Shown here in pieces: positions 1 through 8,658 of a stretch of DNA of 64,000 nt. A model generated the notes under the pieces. The model had not been told where the DNA came from and did not search any database. It worked only from the letters and a program-made list of their open reading frames with translations. Source of the stretch: Labilibacter sediminis (GTDB lineage: Bacteria; Bacteroidota; Bacteroidia; Bacteroidales; Marinilabiliaceae); contig NZ_VCHY01000003.1 in the NCBI RefSeq assembly GCF_005877885.1, positions 1 to 64,000 of the forward strand, given 5' to 3'. A program made the translations under genes and the position numbers. How positions within the stretch are numbered: position 1 is the stretch's first letter; each line of letters starts with the position of its first letter.

Positions 1-1
1 A

Positions 2-949
2 ACCGACTTAGGTCGCGCCACTAAAGGAGCTGCACAAGCTATGCTGTTGAAAGTAAACCTGTATACGCATAACTATGCCGATGCTGAAATTTGGGGCGAC
101 AGTGTAATTAGTTCCAACGAATATGGTTTATTGGCTAACTACGCTGATAATTACACCCTGGATGAAGAAAATGGATTAGAATCAGTATTTGAAGTTCAAT
201 ATGCAGAGGACCCAACTGGTGATTTTGGAGGATCCAATGGTGAAGGTGGAAACGGTTATACCCGCGGTACCTATACCATTATCCTAACCCGATCTCGTTC
301 TTCTCTTTTAGGTGGCGGATGGGGTTTTAATAAGCCCACTCAAAACCTCTATGATGAATATGAAATCAATGATCCTCGCAGGGATGCTACTATACTCAAT
401 CCAACAGATGAGGAAATAGAGAATCCGGAGCAGGAGATTTATTTGGGATCGCGTTATCTGAATCGCAAAACAGGAATGTATAATCCGGATAACAGCGCCA
501 TTGAACTGTCTCATCCTTCAAGAGGACCGCTCAATAAAAGAGAGATTCGTTATGCTGATGTGCTTTTAATGTATGCTGAGGCTTGCCTCGAAAACAATAA
601 TCTGACTGATGCAAAAACAGCACTGGAGGAAGTTAGGCAAAGAGCACGTCAGGGCAATGCAGCCATCTTACCAGCATTCCCTAATTACAATGGGTATACA
701 GATACTAAAGACGATCTGAGAAACGCTATTCGTCACGAACGCCGAGTTGAATTGGCTATGGAAGGACACCGATGGTACGACATATGCCGATGGAGAATTG
801 CCAAAGAAGTGATGGATGCTTATAAGGCTACAGAATCAGCAGAGGCTCAAAACCACATGGCTGAGTTCATCAAAGGCAAGCACGAGCTATTGCCTATACC
901 AAGTCAGGAAATTGATCTGAATCCCATGGATCAAAATCCTCAGTATTAA
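2..949 (+). CDS. susD: SusD/RagB-family outer-membrane glycan-binding lipoprotein, C-terminal part
   Basis: SusD proteins cap the SusC TonB-dependent channel and hold oligosaccharides for import. The reading frame is open from base 2, so the ATG at 41 is internal and the N-terminus with signal peptide lies before the window. The text before it reads TDLGRATKGAAQA, the usual SusD segment ahead of a TPR-like helix (AMLLKVNLY). Further on come RYADVLLMYAEA, then RHERRVELAMEGHRWYDICRW and the terminal LLPIPSQEIDLNP, all typical of the RagB/SusD C-terminal domain. It is the first gene of a run of same-strand glucanase genes, so beta-1,3-glucan fragments are its likely ligand (inference). Its SusC partner should lie just upstream. 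Confidence 0.93.
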   Translation, partial: TDLGRATKGAAQAMLLKVNLYTHNYADAEIWGDSVISSNEYGLLANYADNYTLDEENGLESVFEVQYAEDPTGDFGGSNGEGGNGYTRGTYTIILTRSRSSLLGGGWGFNKPTQNLYDEYEINDPRRDATILNPTDEEIENPEQEIYLGSRYLNRKTGMYNPDNSAIELSHPSRGPLNKREIRYADVLLMYAEACLENNNLTDAKTALEEVRQRARQGNAAILPAFPNYNGYTDTKDDLRNAIRHERRVELAMEGHRWYDICRWRIAKEVMDAYKATESAEAQNHMAEFIKGKHELLPIPSQEIDLNPMDQNPQY

Positions 950-1091
950 GAAATAATCAAATAACTATTAATAATTATTAAAACTATAAGCTAGAGTAAT
1001 CAGGGCTAAAATAAACCTTCAAATGGAGTGCCTCTTTTTGACAGGAGGTAAAGTTATGCCTTGATTATTAAAGCTTAGAAAAATTAAACAC

Positions 1092-2060
1092 ATGAAAACA
1101 AAATCATTATTGTTAGCGGCAAGTTTGTTTGCCTTAGTTTTATCGAGTTGTGGAAGCGATGACAAGAAGGAAGATCCGGGTATTGAGGTTAGCGGAATTT
1201 CAGTAGATCAAGAAACCCTTAGCATTGAAGTTGAATCTACTTCAACTATTGTGGCTACCCTTCAACCTGCGGGTGCTTCCGGCGATATCAGCTGGAGTTC
1301 ATCAGACCCTTCTGTTGCAGCAGTAAACAACGGGGTTGTAACTGCCTTAAAAACAGGAGAAGCCACTGTGGTCGCGTCTCACGGAGTTTTTACATCTACA
1401 TGCGAAATTACAGTAAGCCCTAAAACCATTGATCCGGAAGATTTACCTGCTTCACTCAAAGGTTCAAATTACACTATTATTCAAATAGATGAAATCTCTT
1501 TTAGCGCTATTCAAAGTAAAGTAATTAATGACGTACGTCCGGATGATACCAATAAGTTTTTGTATGTATGGGACGAAACATTGACCTACGGAACTTCTAC
1601 CGGTTTAAATTTCTTTGGACAATCAGAAGGTTGGGTAAGCCTAATTGTTGGAGGCGCTGGCTGGTCAGGTGCCGGATACTTTGTAGATGCTAATTATCCA
1701 CAAATCGATATGACTGATATGTACAATAATCCTGATGATTATGTATTCCATATTGGATTAAAAAGTACGCAACCTACCAGCTCATACCTTTTCATATTTA
1801 ATGATGGAACATCAGAAGCTAAGATATGCGTAGGTTCAAATAATTATGATGATGGAGGAGTTATATTTGAGCCATATGCTGACTTTACCCGTGATGGAGA
1901 ATGGCATTCTGTTGAGATCCCTGCAAGCAAATTAAGAGAATTGGGTGTGTTCTACAACAACCCATTTAATGATGTAAATGTATTTGCATTTTTGGCAGGT
2001 GGTGTTCAGGGAACAACGCTTGACTATGATGCAGCTTTCTTCTATAAGAAAGCAGAATAG
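1092..2060 (+). CDS. Surface glycan-binding lipoprotein with Big_2 domain (SGBP position)
   Basis: This 322-residue lipoprotein has a signal peptide ending in a lipobox (ALVLSSC, Cys20). A bacterial Ig-like group 2 domain follows at about residues 34-113 (SGISVDQETLSIEVESTST to GVVTALKTGEATVVAS). The C-terminal 200 residues look like a beta-sandwich that closes with GEWHSVEIPASKL and LDYDAAFFYK. No catalytic motif is visible. Position directly after susD is where PULs encode surface glycan-binding proteins, so glucan capture at the cell surface is the likely role (inference). The ending resembles the third domain of the protein at 6183-7580 in pattern. A hairpin with a T-run follows the gene. 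Confidence 0.75.
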   Translation: MKTKSLLLAASLFALVLSSCGSDDKKEDPGIEVSGISVDQETLSIEVESTSTIVATLQPAGASGDISWSSSDPSVAAVNNGVVTALKTGEATVVASHGVFTSTCEITVSPKTIDPEDLPASLKGSNYTIIQIDEISFSAIQSKVINDVRPDDTNKFLYVWDETLTYGTSTGLNFFGQSEGWVSLIVGGAGWSGAGYFVDANYPQIDMTDMYNNPDDYVFHIGLKSTQPTSSYLFIFNDGTSEAKICVGSNNYDDGGVIFEPYADFTRDGEWHSVEIPASKLRELGVFYNNPFNDVNVFAFLAGGVQGTTLDYDAAFFYKKAE

Positions 2061-2074
2061 ATTGTAATAAACAT

Positions 2075-2111
2075 ATTGTAGAGGGACAACTGGTCTCTCT
2101 GCAATTTTTCT
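2075..2111 (+). terminator. Hairpin with T-run after the SGBP gene
   Basis: The arms 2075-2086 (ATTGTAGAGGGA) and 2094-2105 (TCTCTCTGCAAT) pair over 12 bp with two G-U wobbles around a 7-base loop, followed by a T-rich stretch. It may end or reduce transcription between the transport/binding genes and the enzyme genes, giving graded expression in the operon (inference). Confidence 0.65.
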
Positions 2112-2175
2112 TTTCAAAATCAAACACCCAAAACCCATAAAATACATTTTGCAGCAGATTTTAGATAATTAAGTA

Positions 2176-3231
2176 ATGAAGAACATCTTTTTAATATTAG
2201 TAGCCCTTGTACATTTCTCCTGTATTTCATGTTCTAAAGATCAGGAAGAAGAACAAGTTATAAATGAGCTAAGGTTTGATCAAAGTGAGCTGATTATTAG
2301 CGTTGGAGAGAAAGCCAATATAAATGTAATAGAAGCACCTGTTACAAGTGAACCTGTGGTATGGTCTTCTGATAACGAAACGATAGCTACTGTATTTATG
2401 GGTACGGTTACAACACTTACCAGTGGTACGGCAACCATTACTGCAACCATGGGAGAATATACTGCCAGTTGCATCATTACTGTTCCTGAACGAACCTACG
2501 AATTGGTATGGTCAGATGAATTTGATGGCACAGCGTTAAACCCAGATAACTGGACCATTGAAGTGAATGGTAATGGAGGTGGTAACGGAGAATTACAATA
2601 TTACACAGACCGCCCGGGAAACGTGCGTGTGGAAGATGGATTCTTAATTCTGGAAGCCCGAAAAGAAGACTATTCAGGAAAAAGTTATACCTCGGGTCGT
2701 ATTATAACCAAAAATAAACAAGACTTTAAGTATGGTAAAATGGAGGCCCGCTTAAAAGTGCCATTAGGCAGAGGAACATGGCCGGCTTTTTGGATGTTGG
2801 GATATGGCTCTTGGCCAAGAGCTGGAGAGATTGACATTATGGAACATGTAGGATATGATCCTAAAAATTTTCACTGTGCATTACATACCCTAAATAAAAA
2901 CGGCATGAATGGTCAAAATGCCCATGCCAATCAAACTTTTGATACTAATGTAGCTGATGATTTTCATGTCATCACCATGGAATGGGTTGAAAACGAATTT
3001 ATGGGCTATGATCGGATTCATATGTATATAGATGGTATAAAAACAACCACCTTCTCAGAAACCAAACAACTTCAAGATAGTGGCGATTGGCCTTTTAATG
3101 ATCGATTCTTTTTTATTCTAAACCTTGCCATAGGAGGTTCGTGGGGAGGTGTTCAGGGTGTTGACGACAGCATGTTTGACAATCCGGTATTATACAAAGT
3201 AGATTACGTTAAAGTGTATCAGTTAAAGTAG
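2176..3231 (+). CDS. GH16 endo-beta-1,3-glucanase (laminarinase) lipoprotein with Big_2 domain
   Basis: GH16 enzymes cut beta-1,3 or beta-1,3/1,4-glucans with retention. The 351-residue protein has a lipoprotein-type signal (HFSCISCS, Cys16 or Cys19). A Big_2 domain follows at about residues 32-104, then the GH16 domain from about 108 to the end (LVWSDEFDGTALNPDNW at its start). The catalytic ExDxxE signature is GEIDIMEHVG with Glu218 as nucleophile and Glu223 as acid/base. The extra residue in that motif (E-I-D-I-M-E) is the laminarinase form rather than the lichenase form. WPAFWMLG and GELQYYTDRPGN are also typical of laminarinases. The next gene starts 6 to 33 bases downstream, so they are co-transcribed. 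Surface attachment through lipid is inferred from the lipobox and the PUL setting. Confidence 0.92.
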   Translation: MKNIFLILVALVHFSCISCSKDQEEEQVINELRFDQSELIISVGEKANINVIEAPVTSEPVVWSSDNETIATVFMGTVTTLTSGTATITATMGEYTASCIITVPERTYELVWSDEFDGTALNPDNWTIEVNGNGGGNGELQYYTDRPGNVRVEDGFLILEARKEDYSGKSYTSGRIITKNKQDFKYGKMEARLKVPLGRGTWPAFWMLGYGSWPRAGEIDIMEHVGYDPKNFHCALHTLNKNGMNGQNAHANQTFDTNVADDFHVITMEWVENEFMGYDRIHMYIDGIKTTTFSETKQLQDSGDWPFNDRFFFILNLAIGGSWGGVQGVDDSMFDNPVLYKVDYVKVYQLK

Positions 3232-3264
3232 GTTATCATGAAACAAGCATTTAAATTTAAAAAG

Positions 3265-4554
3265 ATGAAACAAGCATCATTAATTATAGGATTATTGATA
3301 ACTGTTCTCGCTTCTTGTACAAAGGAAGAAGATGGTGAGAAACCTTACGTTCCTAAAACTCCTGTTGAACAGTCGAGAAGTGAAAAGCGTGGTGTTGCGT
3401 TTAATTATCAATTTGTTGAAGATGTTACAACGTTGGCTTCTGGAATTTCCTGGTCTTACAACTGGGGACATAGTCAGGGTGTTATTTTTGATGATGTAAC
3501 AACTGAACATCAAATTGACTTCTGCCCTATGGCCTGGAATGGTGTGAATGAAGATATGCTCAGAGAATATGTTTCTCGCCATCCTGAATGTGAATACCTA
3601 TTGGCATTCAATGAGCCTAATTTAACAGATCAGGCCAATATGACGCCTCAACAAGCTGCTGAAAAATGGCCCCAAGTTAAAGAAATAGCTGATGAACTTA
3701 ATTTGAAAATCATATCGCCGGCCATGAATTATGGTACCTTACCTAACTATTCTGATCCAATTGTTTGGCTGGATGAATTCTTCACTTTAATACCTATAGA
3801 TGATATAGAAGGTATTTCAGTACACTGTTATATGCCTAATGCAACTGCTTTAAAAGGATTCATTGAGCGATTCGAAAAATATAATAAACCCATTTGGTTA
3901 ACCGAATTTTGTGCCTGGGAAGGGCATGTGACTCCCGAAAGCCAACAACAATATATGTCGGATGCGCTTAACTATTTAGAGAGCAGCTCAAATGTATATC
4001 GCTATGCGTGGTTTATACCACGATCAGGCAGTGGACCTGATGCTTTCCCATATATGCCTCTGCTTAAAAATACTTATCCGGTTGAGCTAACTGACCTTGG
4101 TATGATCTATACTCAAATGTCTTCGCAGGACAAGAGCATTTATTATGTGGAGCAACAACAAATAGAAGCTGAACACTATAGCTCCATAAGTATTGCAGAG
4201 AGTGCCAATGAAACTGGCTGGACCAATGGACCAAAAGTAAGAGTAACGACCGATGCGCCTAATGAAAATCTGGAACTGTACAACTTTTATGCAAACCAGT
4301 GGGTAGAGTATCAGATAGAAGCTGATAGGAGTAGAAACTATAATTTAGAAATACGCTACGCTACCTTTATTGATGCCGAAATAGAAATCAGCATTGATGG
4401 TGAATTGGTTAAAACAATTAGCCTCGGCAATACAACTCAGAATTACATTTGGAATACAGCTATTTTCTCTTTGCCATTATCCAACGGCAAGCAAACATTA
4501 CGATTAAAACTGACTGATGGTGCATGTTGTATAAATTGGTTAAAGTTTCTTTAA
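3265..4554 (+). CDS. GH128-like endo-beta-1,3-glucanase lipoprotein with C-terminal CBM6
   Basis: GH128 enzymes are small TIM-barrel endo-beta-1,3-glucanases. From the start at 3265 the protein has 429 residues, with signal MKQASLIIGLLI and lipobox TVLASC (Cys18). An in-frame ATG at 3238 would add nine charged residues before the signal; both starts lie in a 13-bp direct repeat, ATGAAACAAGCAT. I prefer 3265 because the signal then begins normally. The catalytic domain has KRGVAF, SWSYNW, FCPMAWNG, then LLAFNEPNL (Glu117, proposed acid/base) and IWLTEFCAW (Glu214, proposed nucleophile), the Glyco_hydro_cc pattern. From about residue 294 a CBM6-like domain follows (IEAEHYSSIS, NQWVEYQIEADR, CINWLKF). 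It is a tandem paralogue of the next gene. Confidence 0.88.
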   Translation: MKQASLIIGLLITVLASCTKEEDGEKPYVPKTPVEQSRSEKRGVAFNYQFVEDVTTLASGISWSYNWGHSQGVIFDDVTTEHQIDFCPMAWNGVNEDMLREYVSRHPECEYLLAFNEPNLTDQANMTPQQAAEKWPQVKEIADELNLKIISPAMNYGTLPNYSDPIVWLDEFFTLIPIDDIEGISVHCYMPNATALKGFIERFEKYNKPIWLTEFCAWEGHVTPESQQQYMSDALNYLESSSNVYRYAWFIPRSGSGPDAFPYMPLLKNTYPVELTDLGMIYTQMSSQDKSIYYVEQQQIEAEHYSSISIAESANETGWTNGPKVRVTTDAPNENLELYNFYANQWVEYQIEADRSRNYNLEIRYATFIDAEIEISIDGELVKTISLGNTTQNYIWNTAIFSLPLSNGKQTLRLKLTDGACCINWLKFL

Positions 4555-4621
4555 GCTAACATATTAGCTATTGAAATCTAACACACAAGTATGAAATATT
4601 ACTTAATGACAAATCCATAAA

Positions 4622-4650
4622 ACCTAACAGGTTTCCATAACCTGTTAGGT
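4622..4650 (+). repeat. Perfect 10-bp-stem hairpin between the two GH128 genes
   Basis: ACCTAACAGG at 4622-4631 and CCTGTTAGGT at 4641-4650 form a perfect stem with a 9-base loop. No T-run follows directly. It may be a dispersed palindromic repeat or an RNA-stabilizing or processing element within the operon. It lies in the 203-bp spacer before the second GH128 gene. Confidence 0.6.
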
Positions 4651-4757
4651 CTATAATAACAAAAATAAATCGCCACTTATCACTCTATTACTTGACATTA
4701 GTTATCAAATAATCATTTGTAAAAAAGTGTCATCTCTGATAGTTTAAATTTTATTTA

Positions 4758-6062
4758 ATGAAATACTTATACATTGTTTGGATATATATTGCTTTAGTTT
4801 GTTGTTCTGCCACTTGCAGTACTGATGTTGGTAATAACGACTACACCCCCAAAACACCAGTTAAACAAAACCGAAGTGCAAAAAGAGGTGTTTCCTTTGG
4901 CTTCCAGTTTATCGATGATATTCGTGTATTAAGTGAAGGAATGTCGTGGTCGTACAACTGGGCTCCTGCCCAAATAGCATCTTATGATGAAGTGGTGAAT
5001 AAACATGGGATTGACTACTGCCCGATGGCTTGGAACGGTGTTGATGAAAATGCACTTCGCGAATATGTCTCCAGGCATCCTGAATGTAAATACCTATTGG
5101 CTTTTAATGAACCAAACTTAACCGATCAGGCCAATATGACACCTCAGCAGGCGGCTCAAAAATGGGTAGACATTAAATCCATTGCTGACGAACTAGGTCT
5201 TAAAATCATATCTCCGGCCATGAATTATGGTACTCTTGAAAATTACCATGATCCAATTAATTGGCTGGATGAGTTTTTTGAATTGGTTCCCATAAACGAC
5301 ATCGACGGCATTTCTATTCATTGTTATATGGCCAGCCCATCTGCAGTAAAATGGTATATCGATCGATTCAAGAAATATGATAAACCCATTTGGTTAACTG
5401 AGTTTTGTGCCTGGGATGGACTAAACGAGGATAATTTTAGCATTGAAGGGCAGCAAAAGTATATGTCGGATGTATTTAATTACCTGGAAAGCGATCCTAT
5501 GGTTTACCGCTATGCCTGGTTCATTCCACGAGGTGAAGGCAGTGAAAACAATTTTCCATACATGTTTCTGCTAAAAAATTCCGCAGATGCCGAATTAACA
5601 AAACTGGGTAAAATTTTTAATCAGATATCTACTCAGGATAAAAATACATTTTACGTAGAGCAACAAACCATCGAAGCTGAACACTATAGTTCTATCAGTA
5701 TAGCAGATGGAGTTGATACCGAAGATTGGGTAAGTGGTCCGATGGTAAGAGCTACGTCTGAACAGAATGATGAATCGCTTGAACTATACAACTTTCTTCC
5801 GGATCAGTGGGTAGAGTATCAAATTGAGTTAGATAGAACCAAGGAGTTTTCTCTGGATATAAGACACGCTAATCAATCAGATGCTGTCATCAGCATATAC
5901 GTTGATGGCAAAGCAAACACCAGTTATGTATTACAAAATACAGCTGAGGACTATATCTGGGAAACATCTTCCATACCCCTATCCATAAAAGAAGGAAAAC
6001 ATACACTTAAAATCACTATTAACAAAGGTAATATTTGTATGAATTGGCTAAGGATTTCGTAG
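4758..6062 (+). CDS. Second GH128-like endo-beta-1,3-glucanase with CBM6 (tandem paralogue)
   Basis: This 434-residue protein matches the preceding gene along its whole length: KRGVSFGFQF, SWSYNW, YCPMAWNGV, LLAFNEPNLTDQANMTPQQA, SPAMNYGTL, IWLTEFCAWDG and a C-terminal CBM6-like domain (IEAEHYSSISIA, DQWVEYQIELDR, CMNWLRIS). Both catalytic glutamates (NEP and LTEF) are kept, so both copies are likely active. The signal peptide ends near CCSATCSTD (Cys20), a poorer lipobox than in the paralogue. The gene is separated from the first copy by 203 bp with a hairpin. The duplication points to functional split, for example different chain length or branching preference (inference). Linear or side-chain-bearing beta-1,3-glucan is the expected substrate. 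Confidence 0.87.
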   Translation: MKYLYIVWIYIALVCCSATCSTDVGNNDYTPKTPVKQNRSAKRGVSFGFQFIDDIRVLSEGMSWSYNWAPAQIASYDEVVNKHGIDYCPMAWNGVDENALREYVSRHPECKYLLAFNEPNLTDQANMTPQQAAQKWVDIKSIADELGLKIISPAMNYGTLENYHDPINWLDEFFELVPINDIDGISIHCYMASPSAVKWYIDRFKKYDKPIWLTEFCAWDGLNEDNFSIEGQQKYMSDVFNYLESDPMVYRYAWFIPRGEGSENNFPYMFLLKNSADAELTKLGKIFNQISTQDKNTFYVEQQTIEAEHYSSISIADGVDTEDWVSGPMVRATSEQNDESLELYNFLPDQWVEYQIELDRTKEFSLDIRHANQSDAVISIYVDGKANTSYVLQNTAEDYIWETSSIPLSIKEGKHTLKITINKGNICMNWLRIS

Positions 6063-6182
6063 TCTGAATGCGCTAATGACAAAGGTTTGTTAAAGCACAG
6101 TGAGTTACACCTATGCCTGCTTTCAAATCTGTTTTTAATAGTCAATTCATCAAAACTACCAATCATCTAAAATTTATTTATT

Positions 6183-7580
6183 ATGAAAAAAATTACTCTT
6201 TTCATGGCGGTGCTATGCATAGCCATAACCAATGCTTTTAGCCAAAATTTGGCTCTTAATAAAACAGCAACAGCTTCAACAGGTGATGCAGCCTTGGCTG
6301 TAGATGAAAATACCGGATCAAGATGGGAGTCAGCTCATGAAGATCCTCAATGGATTGCCATTGATTTGGAACAATCATACAACATAGGGCAGGTCGTTTT
6401 AAACTGGGAAGGAGCCTATGGCAAAGTATATGAAATACAGGTCTCAGAAAACGGAACCGATTGGACAACCATTCATTCTGAAACAAATTCAGATGGTGGA
6501 ATCGACGATATCCTGGTTACAGGTACCGGCCGTTATGTGAGAATGTATGGAACAGAAAGAGGAACACCTTGGGGGTATAGCCTATGGGAAATGGAAATAT
6601 ATGAAGCCGCAGCTGAAGGTAAAGATGCTTCGTTAACCAGTTTATCTGTTGATGGTATTAACCTAGAGGGCTTTAGCAACACAATGGATACTTATATCTA
6701 TGCTGTAGCAGATGGAACAATCGTTATTCCTACTGTAGTAGCTACTACAACTGACATCAATGCAAGCACTCAGATTACTGATGCAGCCTCAATACCTGGA
6801 ACAACAACAGTTTTAGTTACATCACAAGATGAAACAGTGACTAAAACATTTTACATTGAATTTATCATCGGTATACCCGGAGCTGCTGCCCCAACGCCTA
6901 CTCATGATGAAACCAATGTAATTTCTGTCTATAGCGATTTTTACACAAGCATTGCTACAAACCTTAATCCCGGGTGGGGACAATCAACTGTTTTTGAGGA
7001 AGTGCAGTTTGACGGGAACAATACTCTTAAGTATGGAAACTTAGATTATCAGGGGATGGAATATACCAACCCAACAGATGTTTCAGATATGGAGTATATT
7101 CATCTGGATTATTTTACCGGCGATGCTACCTCTTTCGAATTTTACCTGATAGCGGATGGTGAAAATGCCTATAACATTAACTCAGAGCTGGGTATTACAA
7201 CCGGAGAGTGGGTCGGTATTGATATCCCATTAAGTCATTATGCCGATGCAGGTCGTGATCTTACAGCTGCCTTCCAGTTTAAAACAACAGGTAACGGTAC
7301 CATTTATATGGATAATCTGTATTTCTGGAAATCTGTTCCTACAGCTATTAACAATATGGATGAATTAAACTTTTCTATTAGTCCAAACCCTGCAAGCAAC
7401 TATCTTAATATAAATGCATCTGAACACATTGAAATGGTTGAGATATTTGATTTAACAGGGAAAAGCGTTCTAAAAGAAACATCAAAAAAACTGGACGTAA
7501 GCTCTTTAACTCAAGGAGTATATTTAGTAAAGGTTCAAATTGAGGGTATTATTAAAACCACCAAGTTTATTAAGAAATAA
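6183..7580 (+). CDS. T9SS-secreted CBM32 / beta-sandwich glycan-binding protein
   Basis: This 465-residue exported protein has no visible catalytic motif. A signal peptide (MKKITLFMAVLCIAITNAFS) is followed by an F5/8 type C (CBM32) domain at about residues 22-140 (NLALNKTATAS, DPQWIAIDLEQSYNIGQV, GRYVRMYGTERGTPWGYSLW). Next is a cadherin-like beta-sandwich at about 147-232 (ASLTSLSVDGINLEGFS). A third domain at about 240-385 begins APTPTHDETNVISVYSDFYT and ends GTIYMDNLYFW, a module I associate with secreted beta-glucan proteins of this phylum. The end is a T9SS type A sorting domain (FSISPNPASNYLNI, GVYLVKVQIEGIIKTTKFIKK). It is probably secreted or attached to the surface by T9SS and binds glucan for the enzymes around it (inference). 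Confidence 0.82.
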   Translation: MKKITLFMAVLCIAITNAFSQNLALNKTATASTGDAALAVDENTGSRWESAHEDPQWIAIDLEQSYNIGQVVLNWEGAYGKVYEIQVSENGTDWTTIHSETNSDGGIDDILVTGTGRYVRMYGTERGTPWGYSLWEMEIYEAAAEGKDASLTSLSVDGINLEGFSNTMDTYIYAVADGTIVIPTVVATTTDINASTQITDAASIPGTTTVLVTSQDETVTKTFYIEFIIGIPGAAAPTPTHDETNVISVYSDFYTSIATNLNPGWGQSTVFEEVQFDGNNTLKYGNLDYQGMEYTNPTDVSDMEYIHLDYFTGDATSFEFYLIADGENAYNINSELGITTGEWVGIDIPLSHYADAGRDLTAAFQFKTTGNGTIYMDNLYFWKSVPTAINNMDELNFSISPNPASNYLNINASEHIEMVEIFDLTGKSVLKETSKKLDVSSLTQGVYLVKVQIEGIIKTTKFIKK

Positions 7581-7750
7581 ATACATCACTATTAAACCCT
7601 ACTAATTAGACACTTCTATTTGTTTCTTATTTAGATATTGAATTTACTTCCGAGTTCCCTGTCTCTGTCGACAAGCAGGCATCTGACAAATGAATGTAAA
7701 ATCTAAACAGCTTCCTTAAAGAAAGGGATGAATGTTCCTGTTTTATTGCT

Positions 7751-7785
7751 TAGGCTCTGTCACAATTAAAGGTTGACAGAGCCTA
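7751..7785. repeat. Perfect 12-bp inverted repeat (TAGGCTCTGTCA)
   Basis: TAGGCTCTGTCA at 7751-7762 and TGACAGAGCCTA at 7774-7785 are exact reverse complements around an 11-base spacer. No T-run follows, so a simple terminator is unlikely. A remnant of insertion-sequence ends or a structured RNA element are options. I see no transposase nearby. Confidence 0.6.
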
Positions 7786-7956
7786 CTTTAAACGCATTGA
7801 TACATAAAGTAGAAGATCTTTAAATTCAATAATTGATATAAACCACTCACAAAACCACATTGAACATGATAACTTAAATATTGGCAACCAAAAAGGATAA
7901 AAAAGAGAGGTGTAACCACCTAATAAATATATCTAACAAAACTAATTTCAACAGCT

Positions 7957-8172
7957 ATGCAAACAATTATTTCTAATATTCAGATAACAAATACTTTTTC
8001 CTGTATAAATATAAATGATATTGAGCATATGTCTTTTTTTGATAAAAATGGGCTTTCACAAAGCTATATCGGAGATGCAATAAAAAATAAGATCATTAAG
8101 TTTTTGCAAAATGAGGTTCTTGCAGTTGTAAATATGAAAGGTGGTAGTCTCGCGATTGTACTTCCTGATTAA
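7957..8172 (+). CDS. Small hypothetical protein (71 aa), doubtful
   Basis: The 71-residue ORF starts MQTIISNIQITNTFSCIN and ends GGSLAIVLPD. It has no signal peptide, no membrane segment and no motif I recognise. It sits alone in the 1.08-kb gap, follows no clear ribosome binding site, and could be a chance ORF in AT-rich DNA or a remnant. It is listed because it is on the same strand as the PUL and is the longest ORF in the gap. Confidence 0.25.
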   Translation: MQTIISNIQITNTFSCININDIEHMSFFDKNGLSQSYIGDAIKNKIIKFLQNEVLAVVNMKGGSLAIVLPD

Positions 8173-8516
8173 ATCGTTAAATAACAAACATTTCCTTCCT
8201 CTTTAGTTTAGTATTTCATTAGCAATATAGCTAAGGAGAAGTTAACGACAAGACAAAGAAGCTGTTTTTATGGTGTCTCTAAAAAGTATCTGGATAGTTA
8301 ATTGCTTGGTTTAGAGAACTCGATGAATTATCGGGAATAAACCCAGAGACCTTTTTGATGAGATGGAAAGACGTTTCGAATTACAAACGTCTACCCTTAT
8401 CTGTGACATAGCCATTACTTAATAGGAAATTAAAACATATACAAAAAATATTAACACTTGAAACTATCCTGATTAAGTATTAAACACATAACCTGCCAAG
8501 CTATAAAGGAAGGATT

Positions 8517-8606
8517 ATGAAAAAGCTTAATAACTCAGGGGCCTACGTGCTCATCATTCTTACACTCCCCGGCCTGATGGCTTGCAGGTTGATACTTAAG
8601 TCTTGA
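8517..8606 (+). CDS. 29-codon ORF resembling a bare lipoprotein signal peptide
   Basis: After an AAGGAAGG purine run (good ribosome binding site spacing), ATG at 8517 begins a 29-residue peptide: MKKLNNSGAY, then a hydrophobic core VLIILTLPG and a lipobox-like LMAC (Cys23), then RLILKS and stop. It is locally more GC-rich than its surroundings. It could be a tiny lipopeptide, a leader ORF or the 5' stub of a deleted lipoprotein gene. It ends 52 bases before the next GH16 gene. Confidence 0.35.
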   Translation: MKKLNNSGAYVLIILTLPGLMACRLILKS

Positions 8607-8658
8607 TAAAATTTAAACACCCAAAAAATTAATTCTATTTATTAATTAAAAACTCAAA

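Larger units (their letters stand above)
7581..8658. other. 1.08-kb gene-poor spacer inside the PUL
   Basis: This is the largest gap in the PUL. It holds a perfect 12-bp-stem hairpin at 7751-7785, a possible 71-codon ORF (7957-8172) and a 29-codon ORF with a lipoprotein-like signal (8517-8606). The stretch about 8240-8420 has no full ORF and no domain I can name. The region may be the remains of a lost gene or of a small mobile element. Confidence 0.6.

Noticed and set aside
7751-7785. 12-bp hairpin read as a rho-independent terminator for the CBM32 gene
   Set aside because: No T-run follows and it is 170 bp beyond the stop; kept only as an inverted repeat.
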